From positions 372,001 to 436,000 of the forward strand of contig CANTFK010000994.1 of NCBI GenBank assembly GCA_947646735.1: a stretch of DNA of 64,000 nt. Direction: 5' to 3'. The notes beneath the pieces were generated by a model. That model did no database searches and was not told the DNA's origin. It worked only from the letters and a program-made list of their open reading frames with translations. Source of the DNA: Peronospora farinosa (lineage: Eukaryota > Oomycota > Peronosporomycetes > Peronosporales > Peronosporaceae). The position numbers were made by a program, and so were the translations under genes. Each line of letters opens with the position of its first letter. Position 1 is the first letter of the stretch. Shown here piece by piece: positions 46,021 to 56,866 of the stretch.

Positions 46021-47053
46021 CCTCGATTTGATCGGGCCCAACGAATGCAGAATATGTATCTAGCGCGAGTCATTGAGCCTCCGAGAGGTGATTTTGACTA
46101 CAAAGGGTCAGTCTTAGAGACTCAGGTGTAGGATTGACTTTACGTTCTACAAAGGGTAGCGGAGCTACACAGCTCTTAAGCCAGAGGAAGACTTTTTAGG
46201 CTGAAAGCCTCTTAGTTCTATAGAACTAATTAGAGTTGACGGCTTAAAGCCACTTAGTTCTAAGGAACTAATCAAATGACTTAGAAGTCACCCTGTTCGA
46301 AGAAACTAGGAGGGACTTCTAGTCTACAAGCAATGAGCTTAAGGTTCAGAAAACCAACGCACAGAGTGCAAGAACAAGCTAGGAGCATAAAGGTTCATGA
46401 AACCAACGCACGAAGTGCACAGGAGAATAAGTCTTAGAGAGACTTGCGTTCTTAAACTCAAAATGAGAAGTGATGTTATTTACGCATTACTATTTTATGA
46501 ATAGTCCTACTTTAAGTACCCTACACTAGATTAATTACTATTATAGTAATCACAGTATGTCATTGTCTGTTATTTGGATATGGAATCCTCCAATCATCAG
46601 TGTATGTTGTACTTAGTACTACTGTATCAGTTATGAAACCGATATTGATAGTATAAGGTATTACTGATACCCTATAATATCACTCATCTATATTGCCCCT
46701 TTTTACAGGATCGGTATTAAGAATACATGATATGCAATATAAAAACTTCAGCCGTAATGTGCTTTCGGTATAATGTTACAACCACAATGTAGCCCCATTA
46801 CAATAACCTTAGAGCTATGCATGCTTGTTCCAGGAATGCATATGCTAGCTGCGGAAGTGTTCATTGTGGTTTAATGGAAATGAATATTCTTATCGTCATC
46901 GTCGTCTTTCGTCCACTAGGTGCTGAACATTCTGACAATCAGATTTTTGATAAATTTGGGGGAGGCTGGTTCTCTATAAAGTGGGGGATGATTAGCACGT
47001 CCATATTTACATTTTTCCTACTGTAAATAAACGAAACGACTCATTCTGGAGTC
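46021..47053. other. Stem-rich, AT-rich non-coding DNA between Gypsy relic and radA
   Basis: This stretch contains an 18-base perfect palindrome TTAGTTCTATAGAACTAA (46212-46229) and a related inverted repeat TTAGTTC-TAAG-GAACTAA (46254-46271). Together they form a diverged tandem pair of about 42 bp units. Two copies of AACCAACGCAC followed by AGTGCA lie near 46351 and 46400. The first part is probably leftover LTR or leader of the Gypsy element. A 69-codon plus ORF at 46817-47026 has no recognisable content. The radA promoter should lie near the right end. Confidence 0.45.
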
Positions 47054-49011
47054 ATGTGGGTATCAAAGCTGCGAAGATCAGCTGCAACTCGTCTCACGCG
47101 TCCTGCCAATGCCTTTGCCTCGTGCAGCCACGTCAGAACCGTTTATGTCAATCATTTAAGAGTCTCCAAAGTAGTTGCTCCTTGTTCTCTTTACTATCGT
47201 AGATTTGCAACTTCGTCCAACAGCTTTCAGTGTCAATCCTGTGGCCACACTTTTGTCAAGTGGCAGGGCCAGTGCTCGTCGTGCTCACAGTGGGGCTCTG
47301 TAGTATCCGCCAAGCCTGTGGAGCCATTGTTTCGACAGTCAAACGCCGCATCCTTCGTTAAATCCAAGCCGAAGCGTGCTGTGGCCTGGTCCACAAAACG
47401 CGACGACGTCTTTGAAGAGGACGTCCCTTATGCTCTACGAATGAACGATGTTGTGTTGGGCACGTCCGTAGATCGCATTGAATTATCAGAACGCGAGTTG
47501 GTAGGTTGAAGTCTACGAATACGGAGTTGTATAGCAAAGGCTCTTGACATTTGGTTGTTGACCTAGAATTGGGTGCTAGGAGGAGGCTTAGTGGCCGGCT
47601 CGATGACGCTAGTAGCAGGAAATCCTGGTGTCGGCAAGAGCACGGTGCGTCAACTGGTGCATGGAAACTCTGAGAGTGGATATGAAGTTATTTGCTGATG
47701 TTGTGCGTCTTATAGCTAGCACTGCAGATGGCAAACATGCTTGCAAGTGGGCCGGCGATGCAGGCGCGTGGAGTGCTATATGTATCGGGTGAAGAGAGTG
47801 TGCTTCAAGTGCGGATGCGAGCCGAGCGGCTTGGATCTGTGAGCAACAGTTTGTTTGTGGCTAGTGAGACCAATCTGGACTCGGTTTTCCAGTTGTTGGA
47901 ACAAGGCAACGGACATGATGCGGGCAGTGATGATTACAAAGGATATGGTGCTGTTGTAGTGGACTCAATTCAGACTATCTATGCAGAAGACATTGCCTCG
48001 CCGGCCGGTTCAGTGAACCAAGTGAAAGAGTGCACTCTTCGCTTGCTTCGATTAGCAAAGTCACGCAACGTGCCAGTGATACTAATAGGGCACGTCACTA
48101 AAAGTGGCGACATCGCTGGTCCTAGGGTGCTTGAGCACATTGTGGACACTGTGCTGCAGCTGGAGGGCGACCCGCAGAGTGCCCGTCGATTCTTGCGTTG
48201 CCAAAAAAATCGCTTCGGTAATACTAGTGAGGTTGGTGTCTTCAACATGACTGACGAGGGCCTTAAGCCGCTGCTTAATCCTCTCATGGCATTTGTTTCG
48301 TCACATGACGAGGATGAGGACGATGGTGACTATTCTGACAGCATCGAGGAACCCGAGATTCAACCGCTTGACGGATGCTCTATTACCATTGCTATGGAAG
48401 GCAAGCGGCCAATTCCTATCGAGATTCAGGCCCTGGCAAACCGAGCACACAACGTAAATGCTGTGCATGGTGGTGGTCAGTCTTTCTCACGCGTACGCGG
48501 TGTGGGTGTAGCCTTTGACAAGCTACTCCTCTTATTCGCCGTTTTGGAAAAACGAGCAAGAGTTTCTTGCCGCAATCAGAGCGTGTTTGTGAACATCGCG
48601 GAGGGTTACACTATTCAGGAACCTGCTGCCGACTTAGCTTTGGCAGTAGCTTTGGCTAGCTCTGTTCTTGGCCGTCCTGTATTGGAGCGAACAGCGTTTC
48701 TTGGAGAGGTATCGTTATCCGGCCATTTGCGCCCAGTTAAAATGCTTGAATCGCGGCTCACAGCAGCACAGAAAATTGGATTGGAGGTCTGCGTGATTCC
48801 TAAAGAGCATGATCAAGCCACGCGTCGCGCACTGCGTAAAAAGTTTGCAGACACGCTAACAATCATCGAAGTATCGACGCTACTACAGGCTTTGAAGATC
48901 GCGTTTCGTGCTCCAGCAACTGCGTCGTTCTTTTCCAGCAGAGCTTCAACTGCGGCGGAAGACAGCACATTGCAGGCTACATTGGCTCCGGACAAGATGC
49001 AAAACATGTAG
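47054..49011 (+). CDS. radA: RadA/Sms-type DNA repair ATPase, organelle-targeted, three exons
   Basis: Exons 47054-47500, 47566-47643 and 47716-49011 join in phase 0 and give 606 residues. A basic, Ser/Arg-rich leader of about 55 residues suggests mitochondrial import. Then come a four-Cys zinc finger (Cys60, 63, 74, 77), Walker A GNPGVGKST (167-175, encoded by the tiny second exon), the RadA-specific KNRFG motif (339-343), and a C-terminal Lon-protease-like domain (about 420-570). Bacterial RadA is a DnaB-like helicase that drives branch migration in recombinational repair; homologues occur in plants and some other eukaryotes (family knowledge). It is about 150 residues longer than the bacterial protein, mostly from the leader and an acidic insert (DEDEDDGDYSD near 370). 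The gene ends 61 bases from a convergent minus-strand gene. Confidence 0.92.
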
Positions 49012-49072
49012 TATTTATTCCGTCATAAGGTTCCAGCCCGCCAATAGTGTTTTTCCTCTTCTTCCTGCACAT

Positions 49073-49700
49073 TCACCTCCGCGTCGTGTTACTACTGCGC
49101 TTTGCCTGACCCTCAACTAATGCACGTAAGGGAAGCCCTAACTTGTCTTCCAGCGAGATAGTAGAGCTCGTCTCCGTCTGTTTCGACATCTTGCCGGTTA
49201 CCGGCTTGGGCGGATGCGCAGCCTGGTACTTTGCGTTGCCGTTGCGCCCTGTTTTCTTGGTTTTCTGCTTCGAATCAATCTTAGGTCCAAGCACGCGTCC
49301 AGTCTTCAGCACAATGTGGTTTCCAACCGCTGTCACTTTGGCATGTGGTCGGTAGGTCGCAAGCTTTATCTTGGACTTGTTATAAGCTCGCTCATCGTCC
49401 AATTTCAAGCCCACTACACAGCCAATAGTTACACATTAGCTTACAATTGACCCCAAAGTCTGCTTATTGAAGACAAATCCACGTACAAGTCGCCTGTATC
49501 GCCTCGATCTGCTGCGCCGTCAAGCGGTCGCCTGCACGCAGTTTACGCTGGTAAAACTTCTGCATCGCCTCCGCCTTGTTGGACACAATCTTACCGCCAT
49601 GCCATGCAATCCGACGCGCATTGCTGCCATTGCGACTTGATGGTACGGAGCTCGTCTTCACGTGCGACAAGACGGCGACACGCTGCTGCTGCTGCTGCAT
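49073..49700 (-). CDS. Small basic protein of unknown function, two exons
   Basis: Exons are 49700-49487 and 49413-49073 (intron GTACGT...GTGTAG, 73 bases), giving 184 residues. The start is the ATG directly before five CAG codons (MQQQQQRVAVL). A longer upstream frame is just the AAT microsatellite. The joined sequence is Lys/Arg-rich with no membrane or signal segment and includes an Ala-Met-Gln-Lys-rich helix (KAEAMQKFYQRKLRAGDRL). I do not recognise a family; the charge suggests RNA or ribosome contact (weak inference). The head is 157 bases from the divergent MutY gene and the tail is close to the convergent radA. Confidence 0.75.
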
Positions 49701-49721
49701 TATTATTATTATTATTATTAA
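49682..49721. repeat. Adjacent trinucleotide repeats at a start codon
   Basis: Five GCT units (49682-49696) abut seven ATT units (49699-49719). On the minus strand these read as an AAT run in the 5' leader, running into the ATG and then five CAG (Gln) codons. Confidence 0.9.
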
Positions 49722-49857
49722 TCCGTTATTGTAAAAAATATTCAGCGAATTGTTTTTTTTAGAATAGATAAAAAGTGGCGTATATACTGTCAAGTTGACT
49801 GAAAAATATTATTGTCCCGTATTTTATTCATCAGCCAGCACCAAACAATAATTAAAA

Positions 49858-51886
49858 ATGCCGTTGAGTGGTGCAAGTGAACCGGACCTTGAAGACCTGA
49901 TCAAGAGCGACGTCCCTGACGCAGTGGCATCGAATCCAAAGCTCTTTTCCACTCATCACAACGATTTGCGACATGATTTTCAGTCTTCTGAGCTATTGGC
50001 CATTCGCATGGAGCTGCTGAAATGGTATGACGTATATCGCCGGAAACTTCCATGGCGAGGAGATCCACCGCCGTATTTAACAACTGCAACGCACACCAGT
50101 CAGAAGAAAGCGAAGAAATATGTTGTGACAGGAAAGAAAACAGGTTTGGACGAGTTTATAAAGACGCCAATTGTTACAGAGTCAGAGCAGGAGCAGAATG
50201 TCAATTGGAGTGTCGCTGCAAGTGCTACAACCAACTATGACAGTGAATTGAAGGCAAGGAAGGTGACACCGTACGAGACGTGGGTATCCGAGATTATGCT
50301 ACAGCAAACGCGCGTTGACACTGTGGTCGAGTACTTCTTGCGCTGGATCGACAGGTTTCCTACTGTGGCTACTCTTGCTGAAGCCAATGAAGACGTACGT
50401 TGCTAGCATATTCGAATGTACACTGAAACTCAATCAAAAGCTGATGATTGTACGTTAATTGTAATGTAATTGCAGGATGTAAACGCTTTGTGGGCAGGAT
50501 TGGGGTACTATCGACGTGCTAGGATGTTGCACGCTGGTGCAAAGTATGTGATGGAGAAATATGAAGGCGAGTTGCCGTCCACAGTTGACCAATTGCTAAC
50601 GATTCCAGGGATTGGCCCATACACGGCAGGTTCGTAGAAGCTATGTAGCGCTTTCTTGCTGCCTTGGTCTTGTGAGCTCAATTCGCGGTTTATCTTTGCA
50701 CGACAGGCGCTATCGCATCCATCGCCTTTGGCAACCGTGAGCCACTAGTAGACGGCAATGTGATTCGAGTGATGGCCCGAATACGAGCTGTTGGTGCAGA
50801 CCCGAAGAATAAGCAGCTTATTAAATTTTCTTGGAAGGCAGCAAGCGAGCTTGTAGGCGAGTGCGATCGCCCGGGAGCGTTGAACCAGGCACTAATGGAA
50901 CTTGGGGCTACAATCTGCACCATTCAAGTAGCGCATCGATTTTTTACTGCCTTAACTATTGGTTTCAGGGACTTCTGTTTTTACACAAAACTATGTTTGT
51001 TCTAGAACCCCCAATGCTTAGACTGCCCTGTCAAGTCGGTGTGTCTTGCATTGGAAGACACAAATGCTGTCAAGCTCAAGTACGAAAGTTCTACCTCCGC
51101 CAAAGTATCTGCTGATGAATGTTCGATCTGTGATTACACGCGTGTTTCGGAGTGGAACACAAATCTGACTGGAGTGAGCTTAGTTGCGTGCGTTTTGGAC
51201 AATGACGAATACTAAATTGTGGCATTGTTGTGTGTGTGGGCACAGGTCACCAAGTACCCGCTGAAAGCAAAGAAGAACGACTCAAAACAGGAAGTCATTT
51301 GCATTGCAGTAGTTTCTACACCGGTCGAGAATCCAGTAGCGCCTAAGCGAAAGGCCGCGAACAGCATCGACGACACTTCTCGGTCTGACTGGAAGTTTTT
51401 GATGTCGAAACGTCCCAAGGGAGGCCTATTGGCTGGACAATGGGAGTTTCTTCATACAAAGGTATGACACAATGAGCAGTGGTATGCACTTGTCTTATAA
51501 GTTCTTATGTTCCTTGCGTTGTGCAGATGAGTGATGGCGACATAATTCCCCCTTATGCAAAGCGTAAGGCTTTCATAAACACCAGGCTCATGAATGTACT
51601 CGAAGCTTCGGCACTTTCTAAATCCAGTAGACGTGACGTCGGTGAGCTTATTCACATCTTCTCGCACGTGAAGCATTACATGGGCATCGAGCACCTGCAC
51701 TTTAAGTCTGAGCCTCAGCTGGTGGCAGGAACCAAATCCGAGGAAGTGCGCTGGATGACAAATGCCGAGATGCAGCAATTGGGTATCACTACGGGCGTCA
51801 AGAAGATTTTGCAACGCATTCTTCATCCAAACAAGACCAAAAGTAGCAGCGTCTCACATGTCACACATGACAAGAAGGGCGCTTGA
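49858..51886 (+). CDS. MUTYH: A/G-specific adenine DNA glycosylase (MutY/MUTYH), six exons
   Basis: Exons 49858-50394, 50476-50629, 50707-50927, 51006-51173, 51246-51461 and 51527-51886 join in frame to 551 residues, the size of human MUTYH. The enzyme removes adenine mispaired with 8-oxoguanine, starting base excision repair. Key residues: catalytic Glu145 in [10 protein letters not shown]; helix-hairpin-helix [10 protein letters not shown] (about 222-231); catalytic Asp246 in VDGNVIRV; and a 4Fe-4S cluster from Cys301, 308, 311 and 317 (C-x6-C-x2-C-x5-C). The C-terminal part (from about 360) fits the NUDIX-like 8-oxoG recognition domain. A basic, low-complexity insert at about 70-135 separates two parts of the catalytic domain. 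All introns are GT-AG, 65-81 bases. The NAA60-like gene follows on the same strand. Confidence 0.93.
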
Positions 51887-51968
51887 AAACCATCAAGTCG
51901 TATTTTCAACAATAGATGATGAAATCTCACAGGTTACTGTGAAAACTAGTGTACACAAAAATACCACC

Positions 51969-52745
51969 ATGTATGCGTTTTCACCGACTCGACAAAAACA
52001 TACGCGACAACACGACAATAGTCCGACAATTGAATTCGTCGCAAAGATGACCGAAGTAGCAGCAAAAGTAGCAGCAAAAGTAGCAGCAAAAGAGCTGATT
52101 CCACGTGAGGTTACGGTACAGATTGCGAGCGATATAGACGACGTCAATGGGATGAAAGTGGAGGCATCACCTGAGCGTGTCATTTATTTCCGAGATTTAA
52201 ATTCGTGGGATATTCCACAAGTGCGTCAACTGCATGAGAAATGGTTTCCCATTCGTTACAATCAGTCGTTTTATGACGGTGCAGCAAAAGGTCTTTGGAT
52301 GGAAACAGGTGGTTCATTATTTGCACGTCTAGTGGTGGAAATGCAGCCCTCGATGCAGTTGATACAGCCACATTTGGAAGACCGACGAGCTGAAACTATT
52401 CTTGGTGTGGTGACGGCCAGTACGCTGCCTTTAAGTAAAGTGGACGACCCGGGTTTAATTGCATCGGATGACTGGGAACACACTGAAATCATGTACATCT
52501 TGACATTGGGTACTAGGGTATCTGTTAGAAGGATGGGTATTGCTTCGGCCTTGATACAGGAATGCATTGCTCAAGCTTGTCGTCAACCACAGTGTGGAGC
52601 CGTCTATCTTCATGTAAAAGCCGACAACTTGAATGCTCGACATTTTTATGAGAAGAATGGGTTCAAAAACTTGCGGTTTTTGCAAGGTACAGCTTTGATA
52701 GGAAAGAGACATGACGTTTGGTATTTTGACGATGATGAGTATTGA
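51969..52745 (+). CDS. NAA60: GNAT N-acetyltransferase, NAA60-like
   Basis: The frame is open from 51762, but its first part overlaps the last MutY exon. I place the start at ATG 51969 (context ACCACCATG), giving 258 residues; ATG 52047 is also possible. The GNAT core includes YILTLGTRVSVRRMGIASAL (acetyl-CoA loop R-x-M-G-I-A) and AVYLHVKADNLNARHFYEKN, typical of NAA60, which acetylates N-termini of membrane proteins on Golgi or organelle membranes (family knowledge). The N-terminus carries three copies of a 12-base repeat encoding AAKV. No intron is visible. It lies 82 bases after the MutY stop codon. Confidence 0.8.
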   Translation: MYAFSPTRQKHTRQHDNSPTIEFVAKMTEVAAKVAAKVAAKELIPREVTVQIASDIDDVNGMKVEASPERVIYFRDLNSWDIPQVRQLHEKWFPIRYNQSFYDGAAKGLWMETGGSLFARLVVEMQPSMQLIQPHLEDRRAETILGVVTASTLPLSKVDDPGLIASDDWEHTEIMYILTLGTRVSVRRMGIASALIQECIAQACRQPQCGAVYLHVKADNLNARHFYEKNGFKNLRFLQGTALIGKRHDVWYFDDDEY

Positions 52746-53205
52746 TGACGTTTTGTAGATTACTACATGATTGACGGTGTTCGGCATGATGCAGTTCTAT
52801 ACATTTGCTATGTGAATGGTGCTGCCCCACGAAGTGATTGGTTTGATCTCATTACAAGGTACGAACGAAGACGACAACGAAGCTGGAAAATCTAGAAGTC
52901 TTCTCACTCTTTTCGGTTGCTGTTGGTACAGACCGCTGTTAGCATTGTTTTCGATCGCTTCATTTGGCTGGAAAAAGCTTGTCGAGGGGTTTACTGTGGA
53001 GTTCCACCAAAAAACTTGCCCCGACGCTACTTTCAGCTCCGCTTGAGTCAGCAAAGTTAGTCTTGGTATTAATTAAGCAACAAACGAACATGTACCCTAA
53101 AGCCACGGTAGTTTTTCTCTTTCGACGCGAATAGTAGCGTTGACGAGGAACGGAGCGATGCAACAATGATGATGTACACGACATGTTGATCTGGCTCCTT
53201 TCACA
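52746..53205. other. Unassigned intergenic stretch
   Basis: Overlapping ORFs on both strands (plus 52816-53046, minus 52797-53054) are mutual shadows, and neither shows a known motif. The plus ORF has a hydrophobic, Cys-containing centre (FGCCWYRPLLALFSIASFGW), so a small membrane protein cannot be excluded. It contains a possible donor GTACGAAC at about 52858. Confidence 0.3.
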
Positions 53206-53688
53206 ATGTCTTCTTCACAGGTGTTTTCAAGCGATAGATGCCAAACGCTGCGCCTTCACCATTTCTCCATGAATGAAGCAACTTCTTTCTGCGATTTCTC
53301 AGCTTTGTCTCGGCGTCTGAAACAACTGCGACTTCACTGTGCAGTTCTCCGGGAAGCAAGCCACGACTCGTCGTCGTACTGCAGCCCTGCAGAATACTAG
53401 CACCTGCGTTTTGGTGTACCCAGAAGATAGGAGGATGCTAGTGCTGACTACACATTGTTTCGCGAGAACAGGCCCAGCGGGACGAAAGTACGCGTGGAAA
53501 TGGAAATTGCTTCGGATGAGCCCAAACTTCCTCATTGCTCGCCTTCTCCAATGCTCGTCAAGTTGGATGCTCGTCAACTGATATTAGATGTTGACTTTTA
53601 TGCGGTGTCAGAAAAGGAATTTGCAGCGTCTGTAGCAACGCAAATCCGCTTGATCAGTTCCAGACTCACACCAGCCACTGATAGGTGA
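53206..53688 (+). CDS. Hypothetical protein, tentative two-exon model
   Basis: Two coding-like pieces are visible. The first starts at ATG 53206 and has a helical stretch (FCDFSALSRRLKQLRLHCA). The second runs to TGA at 53686-53688 and has a mixed alpha/beta-looking sequence (LDARQLILDVDFYAVSEKEF). They can be joined at phase 0 by a weak donor GTTCTC near 53341 and an acceptor AG just before GAGGATGCT near 53430, giving about 130 residues. I do not recognise it. The true start may lie further upstream, since TTCACAG before GTGTTTTC could itself be a splice acceptor. It is convergent with the photolyase-like gene. Confidence 0.4.
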
Positions 53689-53793
53689 TGGTGTTGTTCG
53701 GTATTGATGACGAAAACAGGCAGCTGAGCACGTAACGACATTTCCATACGATGGGACATCATACAGTTGCCAAATACATCGCCCTCTCCTCGA

Positions 53794-55812
53794 TCATGGA
53801 CGTAGCTGCAGTTTTGGCTGCGATGCGATTTCGCCTTCTAAAGCATGTTGGAATTGTCGAACATCTTCTAGTTTTGCAATTTCCTTCCCGTCGCTGATCT
53901 CATTGATGCTGGTCGATCCAAGACGAAATAGCTGTTTCCATACGACAACTACAGCATCAGGAGAACAGTTCGAACCGAGCGCACACTGAGAAATGAGAGA
54001 CTCAATTGTCTGCAAGATACAAGAGGACCACAATTGTTAGGCAACCAACTAAAGTACCTCCATTTACAGCTTACCGCAATCGCCGCTCGACATGACACGC
54101 TCCACGTTAAAATTCGGAAAGCCCAGTAAACAACCAAGAGGGGGTGTAGATACTGCTGCTCGATGAACAACTTTTGGATTTCATTCCAGTAGAGATCCTT
54201 TGTTCGTGCACTTTCTAGCTCGTACGGATCGTAGAGAGCTGCACCTTTCACCTCGCCCTTAGACTTCTCCGTAATGCTGGCTGCGCTGTAAGCCCATGTA
54301 GGCAGTAGCTTCCGATAAGTATCCCTATACAACGACGAATTCGTTAACATCTTCTTAACCCAAAAGGTATAATTTCAAAGACTATGACTTACAAAGCAGA
54401 ACTGCGAGGAGCTGAGATATTCAATCCCGTAATGATTTCACTTGTACAAAGCGACGTAATATCTGGGTGAGCTATTTCACTCAGCCGGAAACATTCGCTA
54501 CCAGCAGCAGAAGTAGACCACAGGGATAAATACAGAACATAATCGCGTTCTTTGCCTAAGTACTTCATGGCTCGCGATCGCATAACCTGGCGTGAAAACA
54601 CTTGTTAGCACAGATACTTTACAACGAAATAGTATGACACATAAGATCCTCTTTAATACTTACCTTTCGCATCGCGAGCGCTTTTCGTTCTAGAGGGGAT
54701 GCTGGTGTGGGGCATGAATCAATTGCTTCATCTATCCGCCGTAGAACATAGCCAGCGAATAGTGTACCATGGCGAATAAATGGCAACAGACTTAACACCC
54801 CTCCACCGCGCAACTCTGTCTGAATAGCTGGTTGGTTATCTGAACCTGTCAAAAGCTGGCTAAGCTTCTGGAGTCCTTCTCCTTCACTAAATCGCCGCAT
54901 CTGAGTACTCGATTGCGCGTTCTCTGCCTTGACAACTAGCCAGTTGATTTCTTCCAAGTGAAGCCGTTGCAAAATAGTGAACAGCATTTCTACACGTTGT
55001 TGATTGACGACTGGATCTGGAGCGCCCACACGAGGTAAGGGACTAAAGACATATGTTTCATTGCGAGGCTCAACAAATGGCGCATACTCGGCTCCGAACT
55101 GTTTTTCACTCGCAAAGATAACGCTATGCTCGAGCGTCCTCTGCAGCTTCAGCGATAGTTGATAGGCAGGGCAACATGTTGTCGAATCCATAGACAGGAA
55201 CGACCACGAGCAAGATGAACGATTCAGATTTAGATAATGAGCCAAGTACACCATATCCCTTCTGCTCGGAGGGTCAAACATGGCGTCTACCACTACCGCG
55301 TGTGGTTCAAATGCATCCAGCAACTCGTACAGCGGGTTGGTTGTCAACGAGAGCGAATGCTTATCATTTAAAGTTGTCGACATCTCACTTTCTTTAGCTG
55401 TAAATCCATAGAATGGAACCCCAGCCTGCTTGAACTGCTGATACAATTCGACAAACGTGTATCTCGCGTACGCGTCGCTCGCTGTCATTGCGTGACAAAC
55501 CGGGTAGATAATAGAAGCCGACACAAAACATACAGCTACCAACGGTGCCGCTAAACGTCGCGAAAGCATGATGGCTGCTTCTAGTCCATAATTTCCCTGC
55601 ATCACTCGCAGCGTATTATGCATCCAATACACAATGGGCTGGTTCTTCGCCCCAATGACACTTGTTTTCCTGCCAGAGTTTCGAGGAACAAACCACAACT
55701 TTCGTCGTTCCTCAAGTTGAGGTGGCCACTGATCAAATAGCATCGAATTTTCCACAGACTTAGAAACGTCGTGCTTATCCTTTGCGACTGAATGCTCATC
55801 GTAATGATGCAT
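53794..55812 (-). CDS. Divergent class II photolyase-like protein, four exons
   Basis: Exons 55812-54664, 54586-54393, 54324-54075 and 54009-53794 join in frame to 602 residues. The N-terminal part (from about residue 55) has the photolyase alpha/beta fold start (QPIVYWMHNTLRVMQGNYGL). The third exon has the class II-like run YELESARTKDLYWNEIQKLF followed by YWAFRILTW. Class II enzymes use FAD and blue light to repair cyclobutane pyrimidine dimers. Here several usually conserved positions differ: Lys in place of His in the TxD motif, and Val-Val before YWA where Arg-Met is usual. Light-dependent repair is therefore uncertain. The protein is longer than typical class II photolyases, with a C-terminal tail of about 70 residues. 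The start overlaps the last 17 bases of the upstream gene in another frame. Confidence 0.75.
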
Positions 55813-56479
55813 TGTCTTGTACCAGTAACGTCTCCACCTGATCCTCCATCTCAGCGTGTTTACCTAAACAATCGCTCACTCGTTCCTTCTGAGCCAGCAG
55901 TTCTTCTGGACGTTTGACAGCAGTTGCTGTTTCCCATGGCGGTGCAAAATTCACACCAATAAAGCCAGAAGGCTGCGTCTTTTCCACGTCATCCTCGTCC
56001 TTGTCAGTAGAAGCTGCCGTCACAACTCCATGAGCAGCATCTGCAGCTACAACTTCAACATGTTGCTCTTGTCTTTTATGCTCTTGTTCCATCGCAGCAG
56101 TATCTCGTTGTCTCTCTTCCGTCTTTATCTCAAACTCTTTTTTCTTCTCGTTAGCAGCTTTCGTCGTTTCCAAATCTTCACTCTCTGTACTGTTCCTAAT
56201 AAACACATCAATTGCTTCCAGCTAATGTCAGTTACAGCGATCAGTTAGCAGTAGAACCACCAATAACACCAATTATAGATAGTCCATCCGTACCATGCTC
56301 TGAGAAATGGGCTCTGGGTACTGATCCAGAACGCGCACAAACCCACCGTTTCGTACTTGATAAAGTCGAAGTGGCGTGTCATTATGAGGTAAATTTCCCA
56401 TTGCCCGTTGCTGTTCCAGCGTCGCGAGCTGCTCGGAGATCCGACGCGCTTTGACCGCTTCCGGGAGCGACGACGACAT
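55796..56479 (-). CDS. Charged coiled-coil protein of unknown function, two exons
   Basis: Exons 56479-56294 and 56221-55796 (72-base intron GTACGG...CATTAG) give 203 residues. The start MSSSLPEAVKARR is preferred over an upstream in-frame Met because it begins a soluble helix. Residues 1-60 contain a helical RISEQLATLEQQRAM segment and VRNGGFVRVLDQYPEP. Residues about 70-120 are Glu/Lys/Gln-rich and likely coiled coil. A GFIGVNFAPPWET motif follows. I do not recognise the family. Its stop overlaps the photolyase-like start. Confidence 0.72.
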
Positions 56480-56866
56480 TATGAATGGATACTTAACTAA
56501 GTACTTTGGTACACAAAACCTCTTGAAACCGATATACAGCCGAGTCCTGAGAACCGACATACGGTCGGTATCTTGAATAGAAATGGAAACGAAAGACAAC
56601 GTTACGGCACTAAGTTGCAGTGTCTGTAGCCACAATCACGAGCAAGTAGGTGCCCGTCAATTTAATGGAATAGAAAATCGAGATTAGGTTTAGTAGCATC
56701 TTGTATTTCTAGCTGAGATTTCGTGTCAAATTAGCATCTTCCTAACGGTGGATTCTAAATGATACGTAATCTAGGGTATCAAGTGTACCATTTGTGGACA
56801 TACCGGTAAAAGTCGTTCGTACAAGGGTTTTAAGGTGATGATAATTGATCTGGCAATACTATTTTT

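Noticed and set aside
46817..47026. 69-codon plus ORF before radA
   Set aside because: No motif, AT-rich hydrophobic ending, and it lies where the radA promoter and leader are expected.
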